From contig NC_090942.1 in the NCBI RefSeq assembly GCF_040807025.1, positions 40,254,911 to 40,318,910 of the forward strand: a stretch of DNA of 64,000 nucleotides, given 5' to 3'. This DNA comes from Struthio camelus. Its lineage: Eukaryota; Chordata; Aves; Struthioniformes; Struthionidae. The notes under the pieces were generated by a model. That model ran no database searches, was not told where the DNA came from, and saw only the letters and a program-made list of their open reading frames with translations. Positions 23,501 through 34,626 of the stretch are shown piece after piece (positions within the stretch are counted from its first letter, which is position 1; every line of letters begins with the position of its first letter). A program made the position numbers and the translations under genes.

Positions 23501-24987
23501 TCGGGTGAGATCTGTGCCAAAACTCTGGCTCCTGCTGGATTCGCGGCCGCTGAACCTCTGGGAACTGAGGACTAGACCATCTTTGTACCACGTGAGCAGA
23601 AATCAGTAGCCATCAGGCTGAGTGTTCACAGCTAATGAAATGTTCTCTAGCCTTACAAACATCTCACGCTTGATTCCCCAACAGTAGTACCAGAAAATGG
23701 AGACAAGGAAAGCAGCAGTGTAACAGGCCGCCAGACGATTTTCTAGAGTGTTTTTCCACTTTTCATTCCATTTTTCACCTCCCGCTGGTGAGTTTAAACC
23801 TATTGGTAGTAGTCATGCTTTTCCCAGTTACAGTCCATGGGGCCCTTAGAGGTAGTCCTCAGGTCTCCAAAAGTCTATGACCTTAAGTCAGAAATTATTG
23901 CTATGCTGCCATCTTTCCAGCTCTCTTTCAAATGACTCCTTTCTTTAATGACTCCTGATTTCACCACTTCTCACGGCAAACATGCTTTCTTTGTTAAGTG
24001 CTGCTTTCAATGCATTTCATTAGTTGGGGCATTTTTTGTGGTAAATTTACTTTATTTAATTATCAGATATGATCCTATCTGACACTTTTTGATAGAGAAG
24101 ATATAGGAACTGAATAACTATTCACTCATGAGAGGTTCCTTTTTCAAAGCTTGCAAAATTCTACTGACACAGCCCACATAAGTGAGCGCTATAGAAATAT
24201 CTAAGACTGGAGTAAAAGCTGGGCTTTTTGTTGGCAGTATTTATTAAAAAAGATATTGTATTGTAGAGATTCCAAAGTTAAAGAAAAATAACATATCACA
24301 CTATCAGTAGCACTTAGAGAGAAAGAATGCATCACAAATGTCAAAATAAGCATTGCAATTTTCACTTAAGATTAAAGGAAATCTTGAGGGTTTTTTCCAG
24401 TTAAGACAGCCAGGAAACTTTGCCGTCTAAATGATAGCATTGCTTATTGCAATTAATATAATTAAGTTTAATTCAGTAAATATTAAAGATGATAGTGATT
24501 AGACCTAGAAACCCAGGAGATACCGTGCAATGAACTTCACATTTTCTACATTTGTGAGCTATTTTATTATTTTAAAATACTGATTTTATCTAACTTCAGA
24601 TAGCTTGCTTGTCTGAAGTTTTTCTCTCTAGCCTATTTTTAGGCTTTACTCTTTACTTAGTTTGTAGCCTAAAATATACAACCATGCACAATATTTTAAA
24701 TTAAAGAAGGAATGTTTTACAAACACCAACTTAAGAGCTCCTTAAATAAATCAGAAATATCCCATCACTTAACATTTGTATATGTAGAAAATCACTTATC
24801 ATATGTATATGTAGAAAAGCTATTAGGGAAACCTTATGTGCAACATTATAATTAGAGACCTCACTTAGGAAACTCCCATGAATCCAAGTAATTTCGTACC
24901 TATGATAAAAATTTAAACATGCTTATGGGAATGAATTGAAACTAATTAGAAAATTGTTGTAGTTTTCCTTATGAAAGTACCTACTTT
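17600..24987. other. intergenic IL26-IL22, left part
   Basis: About 7.4 kb with no gene that I can support. It holds A runs near 19499 and 21301 and otherwise unique-looking AT-rich sequence. Conserved cytokine-locus enhancers would be expected somewhere in this interval, but none can be picked out without alignment. Confidence 0.5.
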
Positions 24988-25306
24988 TGAAGGGGGAGTG
25001 TCAAGAGGATGAGGCCAGCCTCTTCTCCGTGGTGCCCAGCAACAGGACAAGAGGCAATGGGCAGAAACTGAAGCACACGAAGTTCCACGTGAACCTGAGA
25101 AAAAACTTCTTCACTGTGAGGGTGACAGAGCGTTGGAACAGGTTGCCCAGAGAGGTGGTGGAGTCTCCTTCCCTGGAGATATTCAAAACTCACCTGGCAC
25201 GCGATCCTGGGCAATATGCTCTAGGTGACCCTGCTTGAGCAGGGAGGTTGGACTAGATGATCTCCAGAGGTCCCTTCCAACCTAAACGATTCTGTGATTC
25301 TGTGAT
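24988..25306 (+). mobile_element. CR1 LINE 3' end, well preserved
   Basis: A 5'-truncated CR1 copy. The last ~83 codons of the RT ORF are open from about 24987 to a stop at 25236-25238, with [20 protein letters not shown]. The standard 3' UTR and ATTCTGTGATTCTGTGAT tail follow. It is nearly the same as the copy at 1-335. TACTTTT occurs at 24982-24988 and again at 25306-25312, which may be a short target-site duplication. The low divergence points to a comparatively recent insertion. Confidence 0.96.
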
Positions 25307-25565
25307 ACTTTTTGTTTTTTTTAATATATCCCCACAGTTTCCAATGAAAAACCAAGAACAGCTGAAGTACTTTTTTATTTTTGAATACCAGTACTGAGCT
25401 TTTCATTTTTTGAGTTTCCAGGAGAAAATTAACATTTCTGTAGAAAAGCAGTAAAAATGGTAATTTCACCACAAAACCGATTTTCTACCTGGGGAAAAAA
25501 AAAGAATATTCCTGCTGGAAAAGGTTGCCAGGCTTAATCACTGCTTCAGAACAACCATTCTCTAC

Positions 25566-25600
25566 AAAACAAACAAACAATCAAGCAAACAAACAAACAA
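25566..25600 (+). repeat. (CAAA)n simple repeat
   Basis: CAAA units with two interruptions. Ordinary microsatellite. Confidence 0.9.
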
Positions 25601-26259
25601 CCTTTCTCATCATTCTTGTGATTTTTGTATCCGGTATGTCAGCAGAAAGAGGTTAAATCTATACTTGTCCGCCCTGGCTGGGAAAATCAAATGCTACAAC
25701 AGCAGCCTTGATTTTAGAGACTTTCAATCTAACTCTTAAGAAAAATCTTTCAGTACTGGTACCCATATGGGGAAGAACCTTTTATGAGGTTCATTGCAAA
25801 CATTGCAAACATTTTGCCCCAATAACAGACACCAGACAAGCTCTTCTGGAGTTGTAGAATCATTCTCCACATTTCCATGCTTGGATTAGATTATTTAAAA
25901 GCAAATTTTTCCACAGAAGAGTTCCTTTCCTTGGGAGGGAGCATACTGCCAGTGCATTTCCCCTCACTCAACTTAGCAGGTCTGTAAAAATTACCAGATT
26001 TGTTGCCTTGATTTGCAACCAGCCTGTTTCAAAACTTTCAGGAGAGCCCTGAAAAGCATCACAGGTCTGAAATATTAGCCAAACCTCTGAACCAACTGAG
26101 GTTTAGAATCTGTCACTTCTGAAAACAAACATTTTATTTATCATACACTCTTGTAACCACACAGCAAAGAACAGGAGACAATTTATCAATCTGCAGCCTC
26201 CCTCTTATCTCGGTTCTGATAATGAGGTTACAGCATAAACCTAACCTTCTCAGCCAGAA

Positions 26260-26280
26260 CTTCGGAGAGCAACTCCGAAG
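26260..26280. repeat. 8-bp palindrome, 5-nt loop
   Basis: CTTCGGAG and CTCCGAAG are exact reverse complements around AGCAA. Intergenic; no gene lies near. Confidence 0.6.
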
Positions 26281-28901
26281 AAATTCTCTGTTTTACTTTG
26301 CAGAAATGCAGAAAAGATGAGTTGCTCTCCTCTTCCTATTTTCAGAGAAACCTCACACATTCTTCTCACACAAAACACACTCTTTATATAAGTATTTATT
26401 TCCAGTGTTGCTGGGTTACCAGCATGAGCAGTGTTGGTAGTAGAAGTAGTGTTAAAAGTAGCAGTGGAAAACAGTTAAGAGATGAAAAACAAAACCTAAA
26501 TTTACATTTGTACTATCAAAAGGTTTCCTAATTAAAATGGCAACAGGCAAAGCTTTTCACTTTTCATTGTCTCTTGTGCCAGTAGCCTGACCCATGAGCA
26601 ACATCACTCTCAGAAATCCATGGCTGGGGTTTGTCATGCCCAGCCTCAGACAGCTGGAAGCCGGATGTCTGCGTTCACCGCCCCAGGCTCCCTCCGTAGC
26701 TGGTGGAGGGGAACAGGCCCCCTTGGAGGGCACTTAGCCTGATTTGCCCAGGATCCTCGTAGCAGGAGGAGCTGGAGATGTTTGCCTCCACCGTAGGCTC
26801 TGCAGACAGCTGGGGGGACCACCTCAGATGGAGCTGGTTCGTTTTCTGACGCCTAAATTGGGGAGATGACGCATACCACAAGGTGATTATCAAAGTCAGA
26901 AAAGCTTCAGTGTTTTGCCAGTTAGTAAGATCAAGGTCTTGATCACTGATTTGTTTTGTATTCCCAGCTGTTGCCTAGAAGTCCTTGTCATATAACCACT
27001 GAATCGTGGACAGATTCAAAATGAGATCACAATGCCACAGTTGTGAATAGCTCCCTGTTTTGGAGCCCTGATCTCACTTGTCAAGTTAAACCAGAAGTTA
27101 AAGTTAAAAAGTTAAATGTCTACAAATTCATCATATTATTTGCTAAATGCTATGCTCGGTAAAGGCAGTATTCTCTGTTTTTGACTTATCAGTGTAAAAA
27201 AGAACATCAGACCTGATAATCCCTAACTCTGGAATTATTTACCTAAAATCTCAGTTATCCAATTTTTTGTGCTAAGATATGAACAAGGGAGAGAGAATCA
27301 GAATTTTCTTCTCCTATATCAAGCATGGCAAGAGTCACATTATAAAGGAGAACTGCAGGACTGGTCAAACTAGAAATTTTAGAGACATGTTTGGTAAGAA
27401 GCATTAACCCTGAGACAAAGCTTGGATAGTTTTAGTCCAAAACAAAACAATAAAGAAAGGTCTTTACAATGTTAGGCACTGTATAAACTTAATCTTGGAA
27501 CCTCTGATTCCCAAATAAGTGTTAGTTCATTGGAGTTTTTGGATCATGCCTTCCATCAGAGCAGTCTGATTCTTCACTTCCATTTTAATATCTGTATTGA
27601 TATCTTTCATCCTTTCTTTGTAACATAATTAACTTGATACACAAATTACAACCCTGATCTTACAAACTTTGAAGTCAATAGGAGTTTTCTGTCTTCTGTG
27701 GGAGCAGGAGCAGGTACATGATGAGCTAACTCTTTGGGAGCTCTTACAAATCAAGATCTAATGCAAAAGGCAAATCAGAAAGTCAATCTTTAAGATAGAG
27801 TAGTTTTTTTGACTTCATCACAGATGCATGATTGACCTTTCACAGCCTAATGAACGTCATCACCACTCCATAACTGCTCCATAGGAGTCCGAAGCTTCTC
27901 TCTTTTGGAAAAGTATTGCACCAAATAAGCTTTAATTCAGTGGAATTTGGCAGTTTTTGGAAAACAATATTGTTTTGCATTCAGTCATTTGAAACTAGGA
28001 CTACAATTTCCATTGAAGAGCTTGACTGGTTCTTGTAGGTGCAACCATACCGCAGTTTCAAGTCAGTTAGTCAAAGACATTTTTCACTCAATTTCTTCAA
28101 AATATTTCATGTAATGTTACCCTGAGTAAAACAGAAAACATTTTTAGTTTGAAAGATTTGCTACTTCTCCTTATTCAATCCTAAAGAAGAAAAATGGCCT
28201 GATGTTGTAAATATTTAATGCTGTGCCTTAATAATCAAAAAATATTTGGGTCTCATGAGTTAATTTGCTGGAGACAAGTGGACAGTTCTTCTCCAGAGAA
28301 CTTTTCCATCTTCTCCTTAGCAGAGGAAAGGGATAAAAATATCATCCTTTCTAAACCATTCATAAGTGTATTCCGGATGAAATGACAGCAATCAATATCT
28401 GTAAATTTGGCCAGGGATTTGGAATTCAAAGGCTAAGCTGAGAGAGATTTCCTAGACTTCAGAAGAACGCTTCTCGCTTATGTAATAGTTTAACACTTTT
28501 GCTAGTGGTGAAGTTGGTACAGCTTATCTGATAAGGTCTGAAGCTGCATGCTAACCCAGAAAAAGGTGTTACAAATGGATATGCATAAGTTAAGAACTCT
28601 GTGTGGCCCCAGAAATGCCATCAGCCTCACCAAAGTTTGCATTTTCTCATTTACCTCTCACTGTAATAAGGCTTCTTAATGAGCTCTTAAATGACATAGA
28701 ATCCTGATGTGGACCCTCTCAGAGGTTACATTATTTTCCAGCCTGAAAATGCTGGCTTCTGTAGCGTGTCATTGAGTAGCTGCCTGTCAAGAACACCTGG
28801 GTCCCACAAGATTGTACTGTAGGTTTTCATTCTTTCCTTGGTCATAATCTTCCACCTGGCAGCATCATTCACAAGCTTGAGATTGACTTTAACGTCTCTG
28901 C

Positions 28902-28943
28902 TAATCCTGCTTCATATTAGCAGCCTAATTCTGCTTCATATTA
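28902..28943 (+). repeat. 24-bp imperfect tandem repeat
   Basis: TAATCCTGCTTCATATTA (28902 on) recurs as TAATTCTGCTTCATATTA (28926 on). About 1.75 copies of a 24-bp unit. Confidence 0.75.
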
Positions 28944-30953
28944 CACCAGTTTTACAAACATCCATCGGCTACTGACCGTTGCTGTGACTGAAAGTGTTAT
29001 AAGGCGCTTAAGCTTGTTCATTGCAGTTCACGTGGTCTTCAAAGCAGGATTTAGCTGTTTGTGCTTTAAAGCATAGGCTGACATAATCACATGCTGCTGG
29101 TTCACCACCAAGATATTTTCAGCTCTTTACATTGTCCAGAAAATATTTCCAGCAGCAAATTAGAAATATCAGCACTCTCTATTATTCTAGGTCACTTGAA
29201 GAATATGTATTCAGATGCTGAATATGTAAATCTCACGACTGAGGAACATTCTTCATTATGTATTTAAGAGACGTTTCTTAAACTGTCAGCAGTACTTACT
29301 AAGCAGGATGTGGAAACTTCTCTTCATGCTTTGGATTCCCCTGTCTTCACAATATGAAGTTTCAGAGTTAGTTTAAATGTTTTAGAATTATCTACATAGA
29401 AAAAAGTGTCTGTTCTAGTCACCTAATGTGAGTGAAGGAGAGGAAAAGCCAAAAAAAGCAAATTAAGCAGTAGGTGGCTATGGCAATTTTTGCTCCAGGG
29501 GAGGTCTCCCCGCCTCTAAGACAGAGGTGTTCTCAATAAAGGATGTGGGTCAGGTGCTCTCCCAGCCAGGTCAAGCACCCCTGGGAATTATAGCCATTAG
29601 TCCATGACTTGGAGGGGGTGAGAGAAGGAAAACAGGGCAACGGAAATTAGAATTGCGTGAATAACGGAGTTTCAGGTTGGTGACCCAACTGAAAAATTAA
29701 AACAAAAAAATTCATTTGGGGTCAGCCCAAAGCACTTGTCCAGCTCAAAATGAAACAGCCCATTTTACTTTCAAGCCCTTTTTATCCTTTGAAAGAAAAT
29801 GTAGGTAAAGTTCTAAACCAAAACACTATTTTGAAGTGTAAAGATGAAATGTTTTATTTAGGAAATGTCAAAATGAAACATTTCAGCACAGTTTCCCTTT
29901 TCTGAGCAGTAACTATTCACTAAATTGAAAGTACATCTTTATTTGCTTTCGGTCAGTAACTACTTGTCTCAGACATTACCCCTGGTTGCAAGTGAAATCT
30001 CTGTCTTCTACTTCCTTTGTCTGTTCAGAACCAGCCTCCAGCCGGCCACTCACAGCCCTTCACATGCTCACAAACCATGTGTTCTCTGTGAGAAAGCTGG
30101 TGAAGGAAATTCCACAAAATGTGTTGTGTGGCATTTGCAAGGCTCCAGCTCATGAGATTTCCATGTTAATGTCTTCCACGTGGCTGTTTTCAAGGTTGGA
30201 CAAGTTAATAAATAGGTGACTGTTTCTTACCTTTTTGTGGGTAAAAGGATTTTCATTTGTGTTTAGCCCCAGCATGGCAAACCCGAGGTTAATTCAGCAG
30301 TTCTGGGTAGGGCAGCTCAGAAAGGACAATGTGGAAGGGTCCTGAAAGAGGCAGAAGATGGAAATAAGTTACTATCAGTTTGTGAAGAGACGGTCTCAAT
30401 GAGGAACAGCAAATGTGGTTCATAGTCTGATCTCCATTTACAACCAAGGAAGAAAATAGGTAGTTTTAGGGCACAGTCATCTTATTCTGTCCAAAGGTAT
30501 AGTCATTATAAACTTCAAACACAGATCAGATGAATCACACCTGGATAATTCCTATTGCCCTCCATTGACTATAAAGGGAGCCTAGACTGGATAGTTTTGG
30601 GATAAGCATTTCTTTTGTAGCTGTCAAAGGTCAGAAGACATGAATTTCCCAGTGGGTGTTTAAATTCCCTCCCTTTGCCATCAGGTGTTGGAAGTTTAAG
30701 TGATTAGATGTAGGATATCATCCAGCCGTTCCTGACAATATCATTGCCTGTTCCACAAGAAATAAAATAAATATCCTATATGATACAGTAAAGGGTTAAG
30801 CCCTCTAACATTGTCAAAGCCTGTCAGGCTGTCACCGTCAGGCCATTTCTGCCTCAGCTGTTAACAGGCACCTAATTCGTATGCTGTGAGATAAAGAATG
30901 AAAGTGTGAAGCAAAGTAAGCCATGCTGATTACATCCAGTTCGACATGTAAGA

Positions 30954-30983
30954 GACATATGTCACCCAGATGGGTCATATGTC
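30954..30983. repeat. 12-bp stem hairpin with 2-nt bulge
   Basis: GACATATG pairs with CATATGTC, and ACCC pairs with GGGT around an AGAT loop. A TC bulge on the 5' side separates the two helices. Intergenic, between IL26 and IL22. Confidence 0.6.
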
Positions 30984-32559
30984 AGTTTAGTCTATGAATT
31001 TCCGCAAGAAAGTGTTATAGTCTCAGTTCACCATAGACCTTGCTCAAATCAGGTATAGGTGGGCGCTTGTATCTCAAAATCCCTCTGGTCCAAGATCAAC
31101 ATTGGGCAGTTTAATCCTGTTTCACTGTCACCCCATTTCAATAGCTGATGTTGGGATTAAGTGGTTTTGGGCTGTCTTTCACTTTTATTTGAAAGGAAAG
31201 GTGAATCTATTAAGACAGTAAGGATTTCCCACCATCATTTCTCCCAGATATCTCTTGGCTCAATTCGTAAGGCTTATCACTCTCAAGTATATAGGAGCTC
31301 TTTTTTCTATCAGAGGTTTTATAATTCACCTTGGAGGATTAATAGGATTAGAATTTCTTGAGACAACTCTGAATGTCTCTTGTTCGGCCAAGCTGTCTAC
31401 CAAAACTCTACTGAACCGGTAGGAGATTATGGTATCTAATCATCAGATGTCTTCTAGATGTCTTTCTAGCAAACATTTTTCACACAGATCACCCTGGTTT
31501 ATGGATGATCTATAACAAATGAAGCAAGAGGTAAGATAAGCAGAGGTAGAAATTTCATGCCAAATCTAATTTTTGAAATTCTTAGTTGTGGGTGTGCAAG
31601 AATCAAAACAAAGTCCTCTCTCTCACCATCATAGCCTTTTCAGGATCCCAGTACATTTTCTGGGTTGTCAGGTATGCTCAGGCTATTTCAAATTAGCAGC
31701 TCTTTGCCAATAAGGTCAATAGGAATAAAAGCTTACTCTGCCAAGGTAGTGGCAGAATACAGTTCTGAGGGAGAAAGCATCTCATCTTAGATGGGGTTCT
31801 TTCAGTGAGTGATTTTCCCAGAGGTGTTATATTTGCAGAACTTCACCTCCCACAGCTACACTGTTGCCCCAGCTGCATCCTTTTTTTGAGGAGACTCACA
31901 GTGACTTTTTTTTTTTTTTACTTTAGAAAGGAACAGGCTACCTGTTGCCCTGAAGGAGGAAATGGTGAGGCTTTACTCAAGAAATCATTACTTGCTAACA
32001 ACCCATTATTACATCTTTTATCTGGCTTTGTCACTATTTGGATGTCTTTGACCTCTTTAAGCCTGGTCTGGCCATCTATGGAGCTGGCTGTAGCACAGCA
32101 GGTCTTCTGCAAATGTTCCTGCCCTGGCAATGGCTTCATCCTTTTTTCTTAGATGTAGCAGCTGTCTTTGCCCAGGGGATTTTGCTGACTGACTTGCAGA
32201 CCCTGATGATGATGGATGAAGCTGCTCTCCAGTGGCTTTATTTGTTTCTGAAGTGCTCTCAAACCCCTGATGCTGCTGGACAGCTTTTGTATTTGGTGTG
32301 TCTATGGGGCGGTGAGACTGAGCACTCTGCATTTTGAGTTGGCAGCTATTACCTGCCTATCTCCAACTCCTCCAACCCAAGGAAGACAGTGTCAGACTTT
32401 TCACCTGTGTCTAATCAAGATAGGATCTTGTCTAATGGGTACTGAGGCAGAATGGATGAACCGAACCAGTGACTCTAGGTACACCGCCTGGCGCTCAACT
32501 AAGATAAGATGGCAGTGAACTGGGGATAGCAGGCAAGTACAGCTACTGTCAATTTTACC

Positions 32560-33000
32560 ACATCAAAGCTGGACAGCTGCAATGTGCTACTGGCAAGACT
32601 TCAAAATAGTTCAGAGGCTAAACGGAGGGGGAACCCAGTGGCTGATTTACAAGCAGGACACTTTCCAAGCAATGCTTGGTCATGCATGACTGACTCAGAA
32701 GTCTGCGCTGTCTGACTCCAGTCTTTGTACAATATTTAAGATGTTGGTCATGACCTGTGAAGTCCTGTGTGGCCTAGGACCACATTTCTCCCTAGGCCAT
32801 AGCTCTAACAGAAAGAGAAACACAGAATGACCTCTTCATTAGAGCAGGGCATCCTTCAGTGGGGCTGTGAAACAGTGACTGCCACCTTCTCCAAGCACCC
32901 TTAAGTCTCACCAGTTGGTGTAGAGTAGCCCCACAGGGGACATGGTGACTCACTGAGGCCAGCATACCCAAGGGTGTTTCAGAAGAGGCCTGAATTAAGG
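32560..33000 (+). mobile_element. relic of L2/CR1-like LINE reverse-transcriptase ORF
   Basis: Plus-strand reading gives TSKLDSCNVLLARLQ at about 32565-32610, like the LDYCNxLLxGLP motif near the end of L2/CR1-clade RT ORFs. About 32740-32800 gives FKMLVMTCEVLCGLGPHFS, like the FKxLxLTxKALHGLxPxYL motif that follows it. The frame shifts and stops between and after the two motifs, so the copy is long dead. The spacing (about 150 bp) is close to that in intact elements. It is clearly not the same family as the avian CR1 tails elsewhere in the window. Confidence 0.5.
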
Positions 33001-33847
33001 TTTCTGAGATGATAAAGCAGTAACTGCTGCCTGTCTAGCTAAGTGAAAAATTAGCAAAGTTTAATGTGACTGTACTTCTTACATGATACACTGCATTAGG
33101 GCCATTGCATATGGTCATTTCTGTCATTTTAAATACAAATGCAAGCTTTGTCTGGATACATCCACATCCTCCAGGAGAGCCTGCTGCCCCAGAAGATGCA
33201 GGACTGATTTCAGCCTTCATTTCTGTTTCCATAGGTTGGGATAAGCTTGCACTGACTTCACAAACACTAATGGCTCTTCCAAAACATAGTATCAAAGAGC
33301 AAAGTGTAATTCAGCACTGCAACATATGGAGCTACACAAGCAGTGTAAGGCAGCTTCAGGTCCCCTGACGAAGTCTTTTTGGTACAGGGGATACCACCAG
33401 CAACCTCAACCTACACATCCAAATGTCCTCGAGCGGAAACTTTCAGAACAGGTGGGGTTCCTTCACTTTAGCTCTTTCCTGCTGCTTCAATGAGCAGAAT
33501 TTCATTTGATCCAGGTCCTCCACTTCCTGCCCATACGAGGAGAATTGATCCAGACCAGCCTTTAGTATGAAGCTGTCCCAGGTTTCTCTGTAACATGGGA
33601 ATGATGCTTTTTCTCCCAGTACCCTCTATAAGACAGGCTGACCACACTCTCCCTGCTAAGTCCTGGCTGGTGATAAGCTGAAATTTCAGCCTTATGGTGA
33701 AGAAGTGTTTCACCAGACTGATCTTACATCCTTTCTGGATACAAGCATACAGCCCAGTAGCCCCACAGGCCCAACATATGTCATCTCCGTTGCATGCAAA
33801 TAAAAAAGAAAAGCTCTATAACACAGCAGTATTTGGGGATCAAAATA
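33001..33847. other. intergenic, IL22 downstream flank
   Basis: No gene seen between the LINE relic and the inferred end of the IL22 transcript. The frames of 70-87 codons here lack coding character. Confidence 0.45.
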
Positions 33848-33853
33848 TTTATT
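33848..33853 (-). terminator. candidate IL22 polyadenylation signal
   Basis: AATAAA on the minus strand, about 660 bp past the IL22 stop codon, in strongly AT-rich sequence. Other signals may exist; this is the one at the distal edge of the AU-rich block. Confidence 0.45.
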
Positions 33854-34512
33854 ATAATAAATTAAAGAATAAGCATTTACAAAACAATCCACCTGCATAT
33901 AAATATTATAAAGCAATTTTAATTTCATAGTTCATTTAAAAGGCTTTAATGCATTTTCATAAATACATTTCCTTGACTATTTTTCAACTAATCTATATAA
34001 ATAAAAGCACTGAATAATTATTATCTTAAAATAAGTTACCATTAAATATGAACGACAAGACTAATTTTTAAATGAGTCTGAAATATCTATTTTTCAAGTA
34101 AAGGTCAGAAGGGGGCAACATATGCAAGAGGGATAAAGGCTCAAAACATCCTGGCTACTTATCACTGCCTACCTTGAACAAAGCTGATTCACAGCTGTTA
34201 AGCCCCAGCCTACAAAATACAGAAACAGTTGCCTCATTCCAACAGAGATTAGCAGGATAGAAATGTGCTTTTGAAAATTAAACTAATGATGGGCTTTGTT
34301 GAAATGGAGCTGCAAATGCTGTTCTGGAGCTTTCTGTTTCAAAGAAGGCAGCAATATGCATCCTATCTGTGCCTACTTGGCTTGCTATTTTTGGTTCAAG
34401 TAAAAATACAGAGCGTCTAGGGGTGTGGGGTTTTTTTCCATGATAGTTAATCGAGTTGTGTCATAGTAAGAGTTTCTTGGAGACCCTTCTTCAGGCCTGA
34501 TTCACAATTCTT
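33854..34512 (-). other. IL22: inferred IL22 3' UTR with AU-rich elements
   Basis: AT-rich stretch after the stop codon. The minus strand carries several ATTTA pentamers between about 33890 and 34060, including the nonamer TTATTTATA at 33996-34004. AU-rich elements of this type mark short-lived cytokine mRNAs targeted by TTP-family proteins. Confidence 0.55.
33996..34004 (-). promoter_or_regulatory. AU-rich element nonamer in IL22 3' UTR
   Basis: TTATTTATA on the transcribed strand fits UUAUUUA(U/A)(U/A), the TTP/ZFP36-type decay motif. It lies about 510 nt after the stop codon. Confidence 0.55.
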
Positions 34513-34626
34513 TCAGTTTTTCTTCTTGTTTCCTCCCTTCTTTGGGGTGTCAGTACATGCATTTTCTATGTAGTCGAACAGTAAATCCAGTTCTCCAATG
34601 GCTTTATTCTTTCCATTCGCTCCCAA
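34513..34626 (-). CDS. IL22: IL22 coding exon 5 (with stop)
   Basis: 37 codons plus TGA after acceptor CTTCTCTAG. It contains the family motif KAIGELDLLFDYIENAC and then a basic tail, TDTPKKGGNKKKN, beyond where the human protein stops. Confidence 0.96.
   Translation of the reverse strand: MGANGKNKAIGELDLLFDYIENACTDTPKKGGNKKKN

Larger units (their letters stand above)
25307..32560. other. intergenic IL26-IL22, middle part
   Basis: No gene recognised. It holds a (CAAA)n run (25566-25600), short palindromes at 26260-26280 and 30954-30983, and a 24-bp imperfect tandem at 28902-28943. A GC-richer island-like patch at about 26640-26870 could not be identified. Confidence 0.5.
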
